DNA of 64,000 bases from Diabrotica undecimpunctata (lineage: Eukaryota; Arthropoda; Insecta; Coleoptera; Chrysomelidae). Position 1 is the first letter of the stretch; every line of letters starts with the position of its first letter. The translations under genes were made by a program, and so were the position numbers. The stretch spans positions 64,125,484 to 64,189,483 of the forward strand of contig NC_092803.1 in NCBI RefSeq assembly GCF_040954645.1. The letters run 5' to 3'. The notes below the pieces were generated by a model, which was not told the DNA's origin, ran no database searches, and was given only the letters and a program-made list of their open reading frames with translations. Positions 32,481 to 44,366 of the stretch are shown here, piece after piece.

Positions 32481-33818
32481 TTATTGTTGAGAACTTGATT
32501 CTTGGTCAGTTTCGTCAGTAGAAGAAGGACTGTTGAAAAGCAGTTTCTTCTTTAATCTGGTGATATTGTTTTTTAAAGTTTTATTTTGTATTTGGGAATA
32601 TATAAAGTTTAAAATTTCTTTTATTTCTTGGCTTTCATTTGAATAATTTTTAACAATGACTTCAGGATGTTTTGAGTGAAGGGAATTTGCCAGAAAATCA
32701 CATATTTCATGAAAAGTAAGTGTAAAGGAAGGGTTTCTATTTTCAATTTTTTCTTTAATTTGATTTAGAATAATTGATATATCTTCTTGGGTTTTAGGCT
32801 TTTTCTTAGGTTTTTGAGTATCGGGAGGAGGTAGATCATTTTCAAGAATTTCAGGAGAGGATATTTGTCTTTTAGTTGCAGGAGTAATTTTAGTGCTTTT
32901 TCTATCGCTTTCAATTACTAAGGAATTATCTTGGAATATTTTTGGTTGATTCAAGATTTGTAATTCATTGTTTGTTTGTGAGGAAGTGGTTTGGTCTTTT
33001 GTAGCTGATGCGTGATTTTGTATGGTATTGGGTTCTGGTTCCATTAATGTTTCGGTATCTTCTTGGTATTGGTTTCGTGGTTGATCTTGTAGCTGATTAT
33101 ATTTTTCATTGGTAGAGTTATGTATATTCACGTGGTGGTCAGTTTCCATTTGATTAATTGAGTTGCTTGATGATGATAAAGAAGGACAGTCAGAGTCTTG
33201 ATGTCCGACAATCTTGCATCTGGAGCAGTTTAAACCATCTATGGAAATGTATAGTCGATATGATGTATTGTCGAATGAGATTAGAAATGAGTCAGGAATT
33301 GATGCATTTTCTAAAGGACTTATGAACATTTGCCTCCTAAAGCTGAGTACGTGGCTGTATTCTGAGTCTTGCATGCCTACTCGTAGAAACGTCATGTTGG
33401 AGGCGGATTTTATACCCATAGTTTTTAAGTGCACTTCAATTAAGCTATTAGGTATAGTAGGACATACATTAGATATGATGAGTCTCTGGGCGGGGGTTAT
33501 AAGTCTTCTTACTTCAATCTGGTTACCATCAATATTTATATATTTGTGGGAGCTAAGAAATTGATCAACTACATATTTAGATGAGAGGTAGATGCAGATG
33601 CGGTTGTTTGATATTTTGGATGCCCAAACAACATTTTTGGGCTGTACTATTGATCCAACAGCTTTTATATATTCGAAAACTTTTATTCCTTGTATGGTTG
33701 AAAGTATAATACCTTGGTCTTTTGAAGGATATTTGAAACTATTTAATGCATTGGAGTAAGATATATGTGACGTAGTGGGTATATTTCGTGAGGTAGCAGC
33801 TGATTCCGGTTCATCCAT
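32481..33818 (-). CDS. I-group LINE ORF1: RNA-binding gag-like protein
   Basis: 445 residues. The N-terminal half (~25-195) is a folded-looking region (VVWASKISNNRICIYLSS, VRRLI, LIISNVCPTIPN) that recurs in the decayed relative at 46 kb. A single CCHC zinc knuckle follows (C198, C201, H206, C211), then a long polar, Gln/Asn/Ser-rich linker (~215-345) and a basic-rich stretch KKKPKTQ (~335). The C-terminal part may be a coiled segment. ORF1 proteins coat the element RNA and form the particle that carries ORF2 to the nucleus. One knuckle where Drosophila I-like gag proteins often have more is a family feature rather than a loss, because the relative also has one recognisable. The ATG at 33818 is the first in frame. 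Confidence 0.85.
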   Translation of the reverse strand: MDEPESAATSRNIPTTSHISYSNALNSFKYPSKDQGIILSTIQGIKVFEYIKAVGSIVQPKNVVWASKISNNRICIYLSSKYVVDQFLSSHKYINIDGNQIEVRRLITPAQRLIISNVCPTIPNSLIEVHLKTMGIKSASNMTFLRVGMQDSEYSHVLSFRRQMFISPLENASIPDSFLISFDNTSYRLYISIDGLNCSRCKIVGHQDSDCPSLSSSSNSINQMETDHHVNIHNSTNEKYNQLQDQPRNQYQEDTETLMEPEPNTIQNHASATKDQTTSSQTNNELQILNQPKIFQDNSLVIESDRKSTKITPATKRQISSPEILENDLPPPDTQKPKKKPKTQEDISIILNQIKEKIENRNPSFTLTFHEICDFLANSLHSKHPEVIVKNYSNESQEIKEILNFIYSQIQNKTLKNNITRLKKKLLFNSPSSTDETDQESSSQQ

Positions 33819-34207
33819 CTTCCCGCTGAGAATTTACGTACATTGGCACAGAGGATCTAAAGCCGGACTTGACCACTTAATAAAATTAAACAGCAGCCTA
33901 GCCTAATTACTTGTTAGTAGCAAGAACCAGCAAAAAGTTGTTGTCAATAATCGATAAGTTGAATTGAAATCGATAAAATATTTTGCCTTTTAAACTTCTG
34001 ATTTTAAGGTTATTAATAATGCAGTTTTGTACTCACAGAATTCTACGATTTTCAGTACACTGTCACATTTAACTTTGAACAGGATTTTGATTTTAATATT
34101 ATTCACTATTTACACGTTCAGAACTAAAGAAATAATAGTTTAAATATTTAAATTTTTAAGAGAAACTTTGAAATGCGTCTAAACACTTTGACAGTTTTTT
34201 GACAATA
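33819..34207 (-). promoter_or_regulatory. 5' UTR of the intact LINE, presumed internal promoter
   Basis: 389 bases between the TSD and the ORF1 start. LINEs carry an internal promoter at the start of this region, so the first bases at 34207 would be the transcription start. No specific initiator was verified. The segment begins, on the minus strand, with ATTGTCAAAAAACTGTCAAA, containing two TGTCAAA motifs. The boundary rests only on the TSD. Confidence 0.45.
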
Positions 34208-34218
34208 AGAAAAACATT
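34208..34218. repeat. TSD of the intact I-group LINE (5' side)
   Basis: AGAAAAACATT, the exact partner of 28659-28669. It sets the element's 5' end at 34207. Confidence 0.7.
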
Positions 34219-34564
34219 GTTGTTTATATTATATCATGTATACAGTGTATCCGTTAAGTATAATGTCTAATATATATAATTTGAAAGATATGCGCTTAGA
34301 AAATAAATTATTTATTATTAATTGAAAAAAAGTAGCCTACTTCTAGTTTTTGGTAAACTGTAATTATTTTTGGTAAAGTTCAATAACAATTAAGTCATAC
34401 AATATATGTATTAATTCCTGAATGTTCTGTATCATTGTTTAGAATTCATTTTAAGTAGAAAGTATAACCACTGACTGTTTTAAAAATATTTTTGCAATAT
34501 ATGTTTTTTTATTATATTATATTATTATTTTTATATTATTATATATTTTTTCTAAAGCCGTATT
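34219..34564. other. no gene; AT-rich flank
   Basis: AT-rich stretch with (TAT)n-like sequence at 34510-34552. No coding signal. Confidence 0.5.
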
Positions 34565-35990
34565 GACAGTTTCAGTAAGAGCCTAAGAATGTATCCATTT
34601 AATTCTGACAGGCAACGGTGGGGAAAATATTTTTTGGACATCTACGTCTCGGAACAAGATACCCTGGCATCTTTCGACCGAGTAGGATACTAGGCCAGAA
34701 GACCCAGGGTTAGTGCCAGATTAACCGTGTTCTGGCTAGAACCTTAACCACCGTTCCAGAGAGGTGGTCTTGTCACTCAATGAACAACTAAAATCAAGTT
34801 AGGCCATAAACTAATAAATAATATTAACCATAAATTTCAGATCCCTGGCTCAATTTCCTCCTCTGTTCTCCTGCTTATTTTTCTTCACCATCCCAGAAAT
34901 CAGACATTGTACTTCTCTCCATTCTTTCTTTCCTCTCAACATTATATTTACAACGTTTCTTTCATCCAGCCCGAAACCCATTCGCCTCTCGAAATCTCCC
35001 CTCTTATTTGCCCATCTCTGCCAGTTAAAAATGTGGGCGGGAGCGTCCGGTATCCCACAAACAGTACAGTCTGCCGAGGCAGATTTGCCTATTATACTTG
35101 TGAAGGTGCCAAAACTACCATGTTCGGTCAGAAACTGCATCAGGAAGTAGTCTAGTTTCCTGAACATACATTTCCACCACGGCATCACGATCATTTATCA
35201 CGGTCGGGAATAAGCTCCTTCGTCCACCTTGCCTTTCCAATATCATTCGCCCATTCTCTCTGCCACTCTACTATCGTTCTTTCTCTCTCATTATTATTTA
35301 CATTTACTCTACATCGTCCTTGCTTACACCCTCGCTTGCCCTTTGCATAACAAAACGATTGGTATCACCGCTCCAATAACATATAGATCCTTATTTGAAA
35401 CTGTCCTGTATGCGCTAGATACCCTGAGAAGCATTCGCCTTTGCGAAGTCTCCATCAGCTTAGCGTATTTTGCAGTGTTTAGCGCTACAACTAATGGGGG
35501 CAGTGTAGGTTACCACCGACTGGAACACTCCATTTAACACATTTCTTTTGGTGCTACCTGGGCCTCCAATGTTTGGTATCAGCCGTATTAACGCCTTCAG
35601 ATTTCAGTTCGTCTTATCTACTGTCTTTTGGATCTGTACTACGAACCTTAGTCTTACTGACAACCAAACTCCCAGATACTTAATCGATTTAACCGGTGCA
35701 ACCTTTACACCTTTAACTATAAAGCGAAGAGAGGATTTTTCCCGGCTCCCTTTAAGTTCTATTACCTCAGTTATCTGAGGCGCTAGCTGTAGATCGGTCT
35801 CTCTTATCCACCTACTAATGCGAAGCAGGGCTGTGTTAGTCGCATTAGCCATGTCCGTTTTCTGACTCGCCTTCGCAACAAGTGCGAGATCATCGGCATA
35901 AGCTACAAGAGTGCATCCCCTTGGCATCTGTAGCCTCAACACCCCATCGTACAGGACATTTCACAGGATGGGACCTAGTACTGAACCCTA
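34565..35990 (-). mobile_element. R1-like LINE, 5'-truncated (copy 1)
   Basis: The minus strand starts inside the RT (LGPILWNVLYDGVLRL), then RGCTLVAYADDLALVAKASQ, ISRWIRETDLQLAPQITEVI, KVAPVKSIKYLGVWLS and LEAL.RLMPNIGG. Then follow the C-terminal domain with GKSASADCTVCGIPDAPAH and a ~290-base 3' UTR. It is the same family as the plus-strand element at 58.5-60.6 kb. The 3' UTRs match at GAATTAAATGGATACATTCT-like and CAATACGGC landmarks. Frames 35942-35604 and 35194-34850 are the longest pieces. This copy keeps about 35 residues after YADD that the other copy has lost. The two copies lie in opposite orientation 24 kb apart. Confidence 0.8.
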
Positions 35991-36602
35991 GGCTTAACTT
36001 TTTTATTTATGAAAGGATCGATAGATACATCGGTGAAATTAAAAATTTTGAAAACGTATTGTTTATCAAATGTCAGCATTATTCCTTCTTTGACTGTTTC
36101 CATTCTATATGCTAATACTAAACTCTCCATATAAAACAAGCTGAGTAGTATCCTAAAGCTTTATTCGGTATATCCTTAAAGAACTCTAGACATATAGTAA
36201 CTGTGGTGTTATATACCATGTGGTCCATATGTATGGAATAAATTCATTTTTAGCGTTATTATGTACTATGTGAAAAAAACCTGCAACAGGTCGATTTTTA
36301 TTCGTAAATTGGCAATTTAAAGTATAAAAATATTATCCCCCTCCAGCACCCCCTTTGAGTTATAAGCACCCCCTTGAAACTTTTAAATAACATAGGGGGT
36401 CGTATGGCACCTTGCTAGAAAGGGATTTTAGTCCTCTGTTTAGCAATATAAAGTTTTTTAAGTTTGGTGCAATCATCACCGAAAAAACTGATTTTTAAGA
36501 TGTAAAATTTTGATAATGTCTCTATAGCAAAACTTTAGGTTGAATGAAGATAATAGTCACATAATATTTAGAATCTATTTTTCAATCTACTATACAATTA
36601 AA

Positions 36603-37686
36603 TTTAATGTTCAAAATGTCCACCATTCACTTCTTGACAATATCCGAGACGATTTTGGAATTCTCGTTCAACATTTTGTACGACCTAGGGGGTTATTTTG
36701 TTAATTTCTTCCGTTATCCTAACTCTTAAATCAACAATACTGTTTGGTCTATTAAAATATACTTTAGATTTTAAATAACCCCACAAGAAGTAATCGAGAT
36801 GAGTCAAATCGGAAGATCTAGCCGGCCATTCGATGGTTCCATGTCTACCAATCCACATATTAGGAAAAACCTCAGTTAAATAATTTCTAACTATATGTGC
36901 AAAATACGGTGGCGCTCCATCTTGTTGGTAGTAAATAGATCGATCTATCTCATTTGGATGATTAACATCAGAAAAAAATCTTTTCATGATGTAGGCACTA
37001 AAAAGTTAATCAAAAAATCTAGATAAACCTTACCATCAACTGTGTCCTCAAACAAATAAGGACCAATAATTGTATTGTTAATGATACCAGCCCAAACATT
37101 AACTTTTTTAGGATATTGCGTGTGAGTCTCACACACCCAGTGATGATTTTCTCTGCTACAATATCTACCGTCTGTTTGTTAACCGTTCCATTTAAATGAC
37201 ACGTTGCTTCACCATAAAAAACTATTTTGTTTATAAACCGCAAATCTGCGTTCATTCTGTCTATTATCATTTCACAGAATTATTGCATTTTATCAGGATC
37301 ATCTTCATTTAACTCCTGAACCAACTGAACTTTGTAAGGGTGTTATTTTTCTTTATGCAAAACTCTCAAAATAGATGATTTACTTACATCACGGCGGCAA
37401 GTTCTCGAGTTGCTTTATGCGAATTTTCCTCAATCTCTAGAAGTACATCTAACGTTTTTTCATCAGTAAATCTAACATTTCTACCTGGTTTTTTAATATT
37501 TTTTACATGTCCAGTATGACGAAACTTCTTTTTAATTTTGCTAACTGTAGACTGCAAAACTTGTTGACCAGGGTATTTATTATTAAACATTTCACAAACC
37601 TCCTTTTGAGTTATTGTTTTATTACCACAACCAATCATAATTAAAATACCTATCCATTCTTTGAGTTTCGGATAAATGAGCCACAA
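36603..37686 (-). pseudogene. Tc1/mariner-superfamily transposase, broken
   Basis: The N-terminal helix-turn-helix region reads ITQKEVCEMFNNKYPGQQV, STVSKIKKKFRHTGHVKN and KPGRNVRFTDE (37686-37384). The catalytic region reads NADLRFINKIVFYGEATCHL with GTVNKQ (37270-37019), and then YYQQDGAPPYFAHIVRNYL and ARSSDLTHLDYFLWGYLKSK (36987-36685). The Asp-Glu after FINKIVF reads GEA where the family has a DEA motif, so the first catalytic Asp is lost. QQDG keeps the second. A TAG at 36685 cuts off the last ~23 residues. The inverted copy at 37859-38035 has GAG there, so the stop is a point mutation after duplication. Two frameshifts and several stops add to this. Confidence 0.8.
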
Positions 37687-37858
37687 TACAATTTAATACG
37701 CGCACAAATATTATACTGACATCTTTTAGTAACTTTAAATACCTAAATGAGAGCAGCCTACTAGATTCATATCATTTGGATTTTTGACTAATATTTTATT
37801 ATCTTCAAAGTTTTTTCCCCAATGTTTAGCAGAACAGATACGAAAATACCTAGTTATT

Positions 37859-38035
37859 TCTAAAGTATATTTTAATAGATCAGGCAATATTTCTGATTTA
37901 AAAGTTGGGATAACGGAAGAAATTAACAAAATAAACCCCGAGGTCATGCAAAATATTGTACACGAGAAGTGCCAAAATCGCCTCGGTTATTGTCAAGAAG
38001 TGAATAACGGTGGTCAAGTTGAACATTTAATTTAA
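37859..38035 (+). pseudogene. inverted partial copy of the transposase C-terminus
   Basis: It translates as KVYFNRSGNISDLKVGITEE, INPEVMQNIVHEKCQNRLGY and CQEVNNGG, ending in a stop. It matches the last ~60 codons of the minus-strand transposase in the same element. It proves that the long right arm came from the element's left end. Confidence 0.8.
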
Positions 38036-38275
38036 TTGTAAAAATCAATTTTCTCAGTTATGATTACACAAACTCAAAAAACTTTATATTGCTGAACAGA
38101 GGACTAAAATCCCTTTCTAATAAGGTGCCACATGACCCCCTTTGTTATTTAAAAGTTTCAAGGGGGTGCTTATAATTCAAAGGGGGTGCTGGAGGGGGAT
38201 AATATTTTCATACTGTAAATTGTCAATTTAAGAATAAAAATCGACCTGTTTCAGGTTTTTTTCACATAGTACATA

Positions 38276-38974
38276 CATATACTAATACCTCAACAACTAA
38301 AAAGGAAGTTTGAGCAACATTTATTTTAAATGAAATAAAAATACTGATTAAATTCCCCAATCCTGCATCAATTTACACAGTCGAATTAACTGCTATCCTT
38401 AATACATAAATTTTGTGTTAAATATGATATCAAAAACCATATTATTATTGATTTTTAAGGTCTGTAACTGCCTTAATAGAAAGATCTCACTGCAGGATCA
38501 CTACGTTCTAACGTAGGTAATCAAACTCACATTTTTACATACACCTCAAATTAGGAGAACACATTGTTAATGGGTTGCCAGTCAAAAAGTGGCCGCAGAT
38601 ATTTTTAACTCAATTAATAGTTATTAACTTTTTTTTTGACACAAATTTCCTTCATTTATTTTTTAAATAGAATACGCTGCTCATGCCGCATATGGATGTT
38701 TTTATATCAAATTAAAGGTAATTTTTTTTAGTTAAATGACGATGTAACTTTACCTAAGAAAAATATATCTAACATTAGGGTTTCTAGCTGTTAAAAATGC
38801 GAGGTATCATAGGTAAAATTAAAGACAGCTATGGCACAACGCTACTGGTTTAAAGTGTAAGTTGCGCGAGTTTTTAAAGCATGCTTCGATAGATTATAGA
38901 ATAATATACATACTATTACTTTTCTCAAACTTATTGAAATCATTGGATATAAAGATGTAGGGATAAGGAAAAAA
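38276..38974. other. no gene recognised
   Basis: AT-rich DNA with no family resemblance between the mariner-type element and the next LINE tail. Confidence 0.5.
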
Positions 38975-39480
38975 GAAATTCCCTGGCAAAACAAGCAATC
39001 TCACATCCGGAAGTTGTAGAATCTAAGAGCATTACACATCAAGATATACGTCCGATAATCAAAGACTTAATACTACATACTTGGAAAAACAAGTGGCTTC
39101 AGTCAACATCCAAACTAGGAAAAGTAAAACTGTCGATACTGCATTGGAAAACAATCTCAAAGATGCGTTTTATTACATTAAACTATTTTATCTCGACTGA
39201 GAATAAGCTATATCACCTTCACCCACAAACATTTGTTAGAAAACTAATCGAAACCGCGATGTTTCGTGTACTGTGCTTAGTGTTCGCCATATTTTATTGG
39301 AGTGTACACTCTATAGTGTAGAAAAACTTCAATATAAATTGAAAGGCACCTTAGAAGTAATATTAACTGATAAATCTGATATAAGTCATTATACGTATAT
39401 TCCATAAATGGATTTACAAAATTGTAAAACTTTAGACTTTAATACGCCAATTACCCTTTCAGGTTACGGCGTAAACAAAT
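38975..39480 (+). mobile_element. I-like LINE ORF2 C-terminal fragment
   Basis: Plus-strand frames give LAKQAISHPEVVESKSITHQ, DLILHTWKNKWLQSTSKLGK, KTISKMRFITLNYF, and after a shift VRHILLECTLYSVEKLQYKL with VILTDKSD. This is the region after RNase H in I-type LINEs, comparable to residues ~1080-1215 of the intact element but of a different subfamily. 5'-truncated, several frameshifts. Confidence 0.7.
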
Positions 39481-39591
39481 AAAAAACATTTGAATATAAA
39501 ATTAAATATGACATTTCTTACCTTAAGCCCATGCAATTGTAGTAACAGAGATGTTTACTTACCTGAAAACAAAAAATAAAGGTTACATTAT

Positions 39592-40479
<888 letters not shown>

Positions 40480-40859
40480 AGAGAGAGTCTGGCAACCCGC
40501 CATCCTATACATCCTAATTGCGGTAGGTTCTCCCGATCCCCCTCACACACACATCAAACCCTAACACAATAACCAACGACAACTCAGGCTTTCCACCACT
40601 TCCATCCAACACTATCAATGCAAATACAGACACCCACACAGGCACCATCTCACCCTCACCCACCTTACACATTCCAGATGACACCATAACCCCCATTATA
40701 ACTACATACACCGACTTCTTCTTCCACCGTCTCAGACCTAATAAATACCATATTTCCTACCAGATAGACCAGTTGATCGCTACTTTGCAGCTGCCTCGTG
40801 CGTCTGTCACCCCTATCCCTACAACACTCTCCACCACTACACAAGCCTCCAGACTTTAA

Positions 40860-42540
40860 CGCCAGACACACACACAATTTGGCGACACGGCAAACAACCA
40901 TGCAGATATCCTCCTCTTAGAATTGCTCCTTGACGTTCCCTCACACCGAATTCTGTCCATATCGTATTTACTTACGATCTGATTGATGTATTAGACGACA
41001 AATGCATCAATGATATTAATCATGTTGTCACGGTTATTAACGAACTGATAAATCAAGCAATTTAGATCTCAGTCCCAAATACGGTCATTAACCCTAGAAA
41101 ACTACGACTTCCTAACTACAGGTTATTTAATTAAACTACAGGTTAATAATCTGCAAGCCAATCAATAGCAAGCAGCTACCTCTAGTCTTGATTATCGTAA
41201 CGGCGGTGCGTTCTGGTTCAAATTTAAAATCCTAACTACACAGAAAACCAATAACCCTTCTCACCTTATGGTAAACAATCAAATCATCAACTCAGATCAA
41301 TAGAAGGCTGACACCTTCAAAACACATCTACAAAACACCTTAATAACCCCCGATGACTCCAGATTTGACCACGATTACCGTGTAAGAACCGAAAGAGATA
41401 TAACAAGACAACTTGCCACCCCCTTCGATTCACAGGAACCGCATGAAAATCCGATCATGGCACCTATGGATCAACAAACTTTTGAAAATTCTGCCAAATT
41501 GGCAGCTCATATGCACCGGAACCTGACAACATCGCCAGGTACTGCGTGAAACACTTTACCTGACGGATATTGTCAATGCCACTCTTCGACTCTGCTACTT
41601 TCCATCACCATGAAAAGAAGCAACCACAATTATTTAAAAAAAAAGGGCAAACCCAGGACCGATCTACACTCTTATAAGCCGATTTTATTACTAAATGTCT
41701 TGGCTAAGGTCTTCGAGAGGATCCTTAACGAGAGACTCATAGATTCTACCTCTGGGAGCTATACTGTACAACATATCCAACAGCGACTTCACTAACCCAC
41801 GAAACACTCGCACTCTTACTTTACGGAGACGACACTGCTCTCGTAACAACATCTCGAGAAAGGGATGCACTACTTAGGTTTGGTCAAAGTCACCTTGTTC
41901 TGGTGGACAGGTGGTGCGGGAGATGGAAAGTAACACCCAACCCTAATAAAACTGAAATCATTCTCTCTAGACACCCCAATCTCAGCAGTTTCACTGCATA
42001 AAATATAGCCGGAAGAATCGACCTCAGACTCTGTGCTGATCGATTCTAACTCCGTAACCAGATTGAGTAGCTCGGTGTGGTGTTTACAGAAACACTAAAC
42101 TGGAGACTCGATCTGACTGCAGCCTGTAACAAGATAAGGAGAAGAGTCGGTTTACTCAATGCCCACAGTGGAAAGTTCGGACAGATATACCCAGGTACAC
42201 TTATAGACACATAAAAATCATTTATCATGCCGGTGATTGAATATAAGTCTTATCTTTATATCATGTTCAATTACTGCCTCACATAACAACTGCTGGGATT
42301 GAAATGGGGAATTCTGTATAGAGTAAACAACAAACGGCATAACTATCCCTCCACCCTCATTCATTAACTGTCGTATATCCAGCCCATCAATGAGAGGCTC
42401 TCCTCTTTGAGGGAGTTATACAATCAAAACTATCCGTGGCCAAAACTTCAGAGCCCAAAATATCATCAAAACTACCTGCTCATCCTTCGGCAATGTATTC
42501 AACAGACAACCTAAATGCAAACTCCTATTCCCATCCACAT
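40860..42540 (+). pseudogene. jockey-type reverse transcriptase, heavily decayed
   Basis: Pieces in several frames are FTYDLIDVLDDK and VVTVINELINQAI (linker after the endonuclease), AFWFKFKIL, HLMVNNQIINSD, RQLATPFDSQEP, KKGKPRTDLHSYKPILLLNV, and LAKVFERILNERLI. The active site LYGDDTALVTTSRERD lies near 41815, followed by RWCGRWKVTPNPNKTEIIL. Fingers and palm of a jockey RT are thus recognisable. YGDD replaces the commoner YADD or FADD. More than ten breaks exclude function. Confidence 0.75.
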
Positions 42541-42559
42541 TCTATTCGAGCTTGCTATG

Positions 42560-42890
42560 ATAGAGAGGGATCGGTTTTCTGTGGTTTACCGATCCCATTG
42601 CACAATTATACCTGTCTATTTTCGAGGTTATAGCCACAGCTGCTCTCTCCGCGATCCATAACTTTTATTAACTTTCTAATTAAATTCAGTCACAATTCAT
42701 AACAATATAATTTATACTAATAAAATTCTGAAAGGGACCGTTTTAGCTCAACAACCCTTTCACCTTGGACCACCCTGGATTCGTACCACCACTGAGCACA
42801 AAGCAGCGACACAAGCCGACACCAATAAAAACAAACCACGTCCTAAAGAGGTGTTCCACCTAAAACAGGACAACAAAATCATCAACAAAG
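42560..42890 (+). repeat. conserved 3' UTR of the jockey-type family, copy B
   Basis: Partner of 14820-15163. The two share ordered landmarks over about 300 bases but diverge between them, so both insertions are old or of different subfamilies. Confidence 0.65.
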
Positions 42891-44366
42891 AGAATCAACA
42901 AATAGCAAAGAACAATGAGACAATGTTCGAATTCTCGGCCAGTCTAGTCTCGGCTCCCATATAGAATCTCCTGTACCCTGGTAGTCCGTTATGGGGGCTC
43001 TGCTTAGGTTCTACGCACTGAGACTCTGCGGCTGGATTGGCTCTTTAAAAAGTGTTTTTAACTGCATTTACCATGTGAGAAATATCGATAATTTACCAAC
43101 GATAAAATCTATGCAGAGGGCACTTCGAATTGACTGGTTGAAATCTCTCTGTAAGGCAACGTGGGAATGGATAAGTGACTGTAGTATTTCAGGCCCATCC
43201 TTCCCATCTGGTGGTACAGCTTATTCTCCAGATTTACATGGCACATTCACATTTATTTAGCTTTACAATTTCATTAATGTCAATAATCACTTTACACAGC
43301 AGTTCAAAAGTTACGACCAGAATTTTAGTGATGTTCTGCCTGATGAAAATTTCTGAATATACAATTTGTTTTAGAAGCTTTTTCAAAACGATTTTCGTAT
43401 TTAAAATGGAAACACAACAAAACGTAATTTTTATAACATTTTGTTATTATGAAAATATGATTTTCACTGTAATTGACAATGAATATTCAACAAGGCTTAC
43501 GATAAAAGCTGAGATGTCAAGAGGAGAAAATTTTAGAAATACATAAAATATTTTTTCTGTTGCAAAAATAAACGGTCAAACTTTATTTGTTTCGTAAATG
43601 ACTCCGTCCGATATTTTTACTATAAATTTCGTTTATGAGTGCAACATAAACTTTAATGCAGGGAGGTACTCTTAATGAATGGCGACTATTAAATTACACT
43701 ATAAACAATTTTATTGCTGTAATGACACAGTAGCGGTAAATGATTTAATTGCTTATAACATACAATTTTATTATGATTGCTGTGAGGTTAGGGATTATAT
43801 TCGTTTTGTAGTTTTGAGAAAAGGGCAAATTGTAACATTTGGATATAAAATAAATAATATATAATATGTAGGATATGTATTATTTTAAAGTTAAAACACT
43901 TGAATCATCTTCTCAACTAACCAACGTCATTCACAATGGACCATGATATATCCTCTGATAAAATGACAACGATCCACACACAGGCCAATTAAGTTAGCTT
44001 TTTTACTCGACACAACTGTATAGACGGATTTGACAGCTGAAATATATAGTATTAGATATTGAAAAAGGACTCTCATCTAGGAATTCATTAATTTTTTAGT
44101 GGAACTATTTTTGAACAAACAATCAAAACGATTATAACTTAAAAACTAGTATATTTAAAGATTTGACGTCAACAGAAAATTATTTCAGAAGAAAAACAGA
44201 TACATAAAAAATGTGATATAATAAATTATTTCAATTACTGTTTTCGTTGTGAATAAGCCACAATTCAAACTTAAAATAAGTTTATTTTAACTGTGGAATC
44301 ACTAACCGAAGAATTTTACTGTCATCATGGCATGTGGTTGTCTTTTTAAAGCTGAATTACATGCTA
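42891..44366. other. no gene recognised; unidentified 89-codon frame at 42991-43260
   Basis: The plus-strand frame at 42991-43260 lies in DNA of more balanced base composition than its surroundings and may be a remnant of something coding. I do not recognise it. The 123-codon frame 43175-43546 overlaps it in another frame and runs into AT-rich sequence. Confidence 0.4.

Larger units (their letters stand above)
28670..34207 (-). mobile_element. apparently full-length I-group LINE, 5538 bp
   Basis: Reading the minus strand, the order is: a 389-base 5' UTR (34207-33819), ORF1 (445 codons), 22 bases, ORF2 (1224 codons), a ~95-base 3' UTR, and a poly(A) tail (poly(T) at 28670-28686). An 11-bp TSD encloses it. 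Both ORFs are open from start to stop, and the endonuclease, RT and RNase H active sites are all complete. RNase H between RT and the C-terminal Cys-His motif puts it in the I superclade (I/Nimb/LOA types) rather than jockey sensu stricto. Intact ORFs amid heavily decayed relatives mean recent insertion. Whether it still moves cannot be told from sequence. Confidence 0.85.
36262..38273 (-). mobile_element. mariner-type transposon with inverted-duplicated ends, 2012 bp
   Basis: Both ends begin TGTACTATGTGAAAAAAACC next to a TA (36260-36261 and 38274-38275). The inverted arms are far longer than usual TIRs: 36262-36768 on the left and 37859-38273 on the right. The right arm lacks about 90 bases and includes a second, inverted copy of the last 60 codons of the transposase gene. 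So the right terminus is a copy of the element's own 3' part. Only 36769-37858 is single copy. The transposase gene on the minus strand is broken. Confidence 0.85.
40480..42890 (+). mobile_element. jockey-clade LINE remnant with ORF2 and conserved 3' UTR
   Basis: An A/C-rich plus strand, ORF2 traces and a 3' UTR shared with the element at 12.2-15.2 kb: GGTTTTCTGTGGTTT, CATTGCACAA, CTGAAAGGGACC, CTAAAGAGG. No RNase H is seen after the RT, in line with jockey proper. The 5' limit is uncertain. Confidence 0.7.

Noticed and set aside
29111..33564. Plus-strand frames of 60-116 codons within the LINE
   Set aside because: They are shadows opposite the two intact LINE ORFs.
42991..43260. 89-codon frame as a gene
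   Set aside because: No motif recognised and no supporting context; recorded only as an unidentified stretch.
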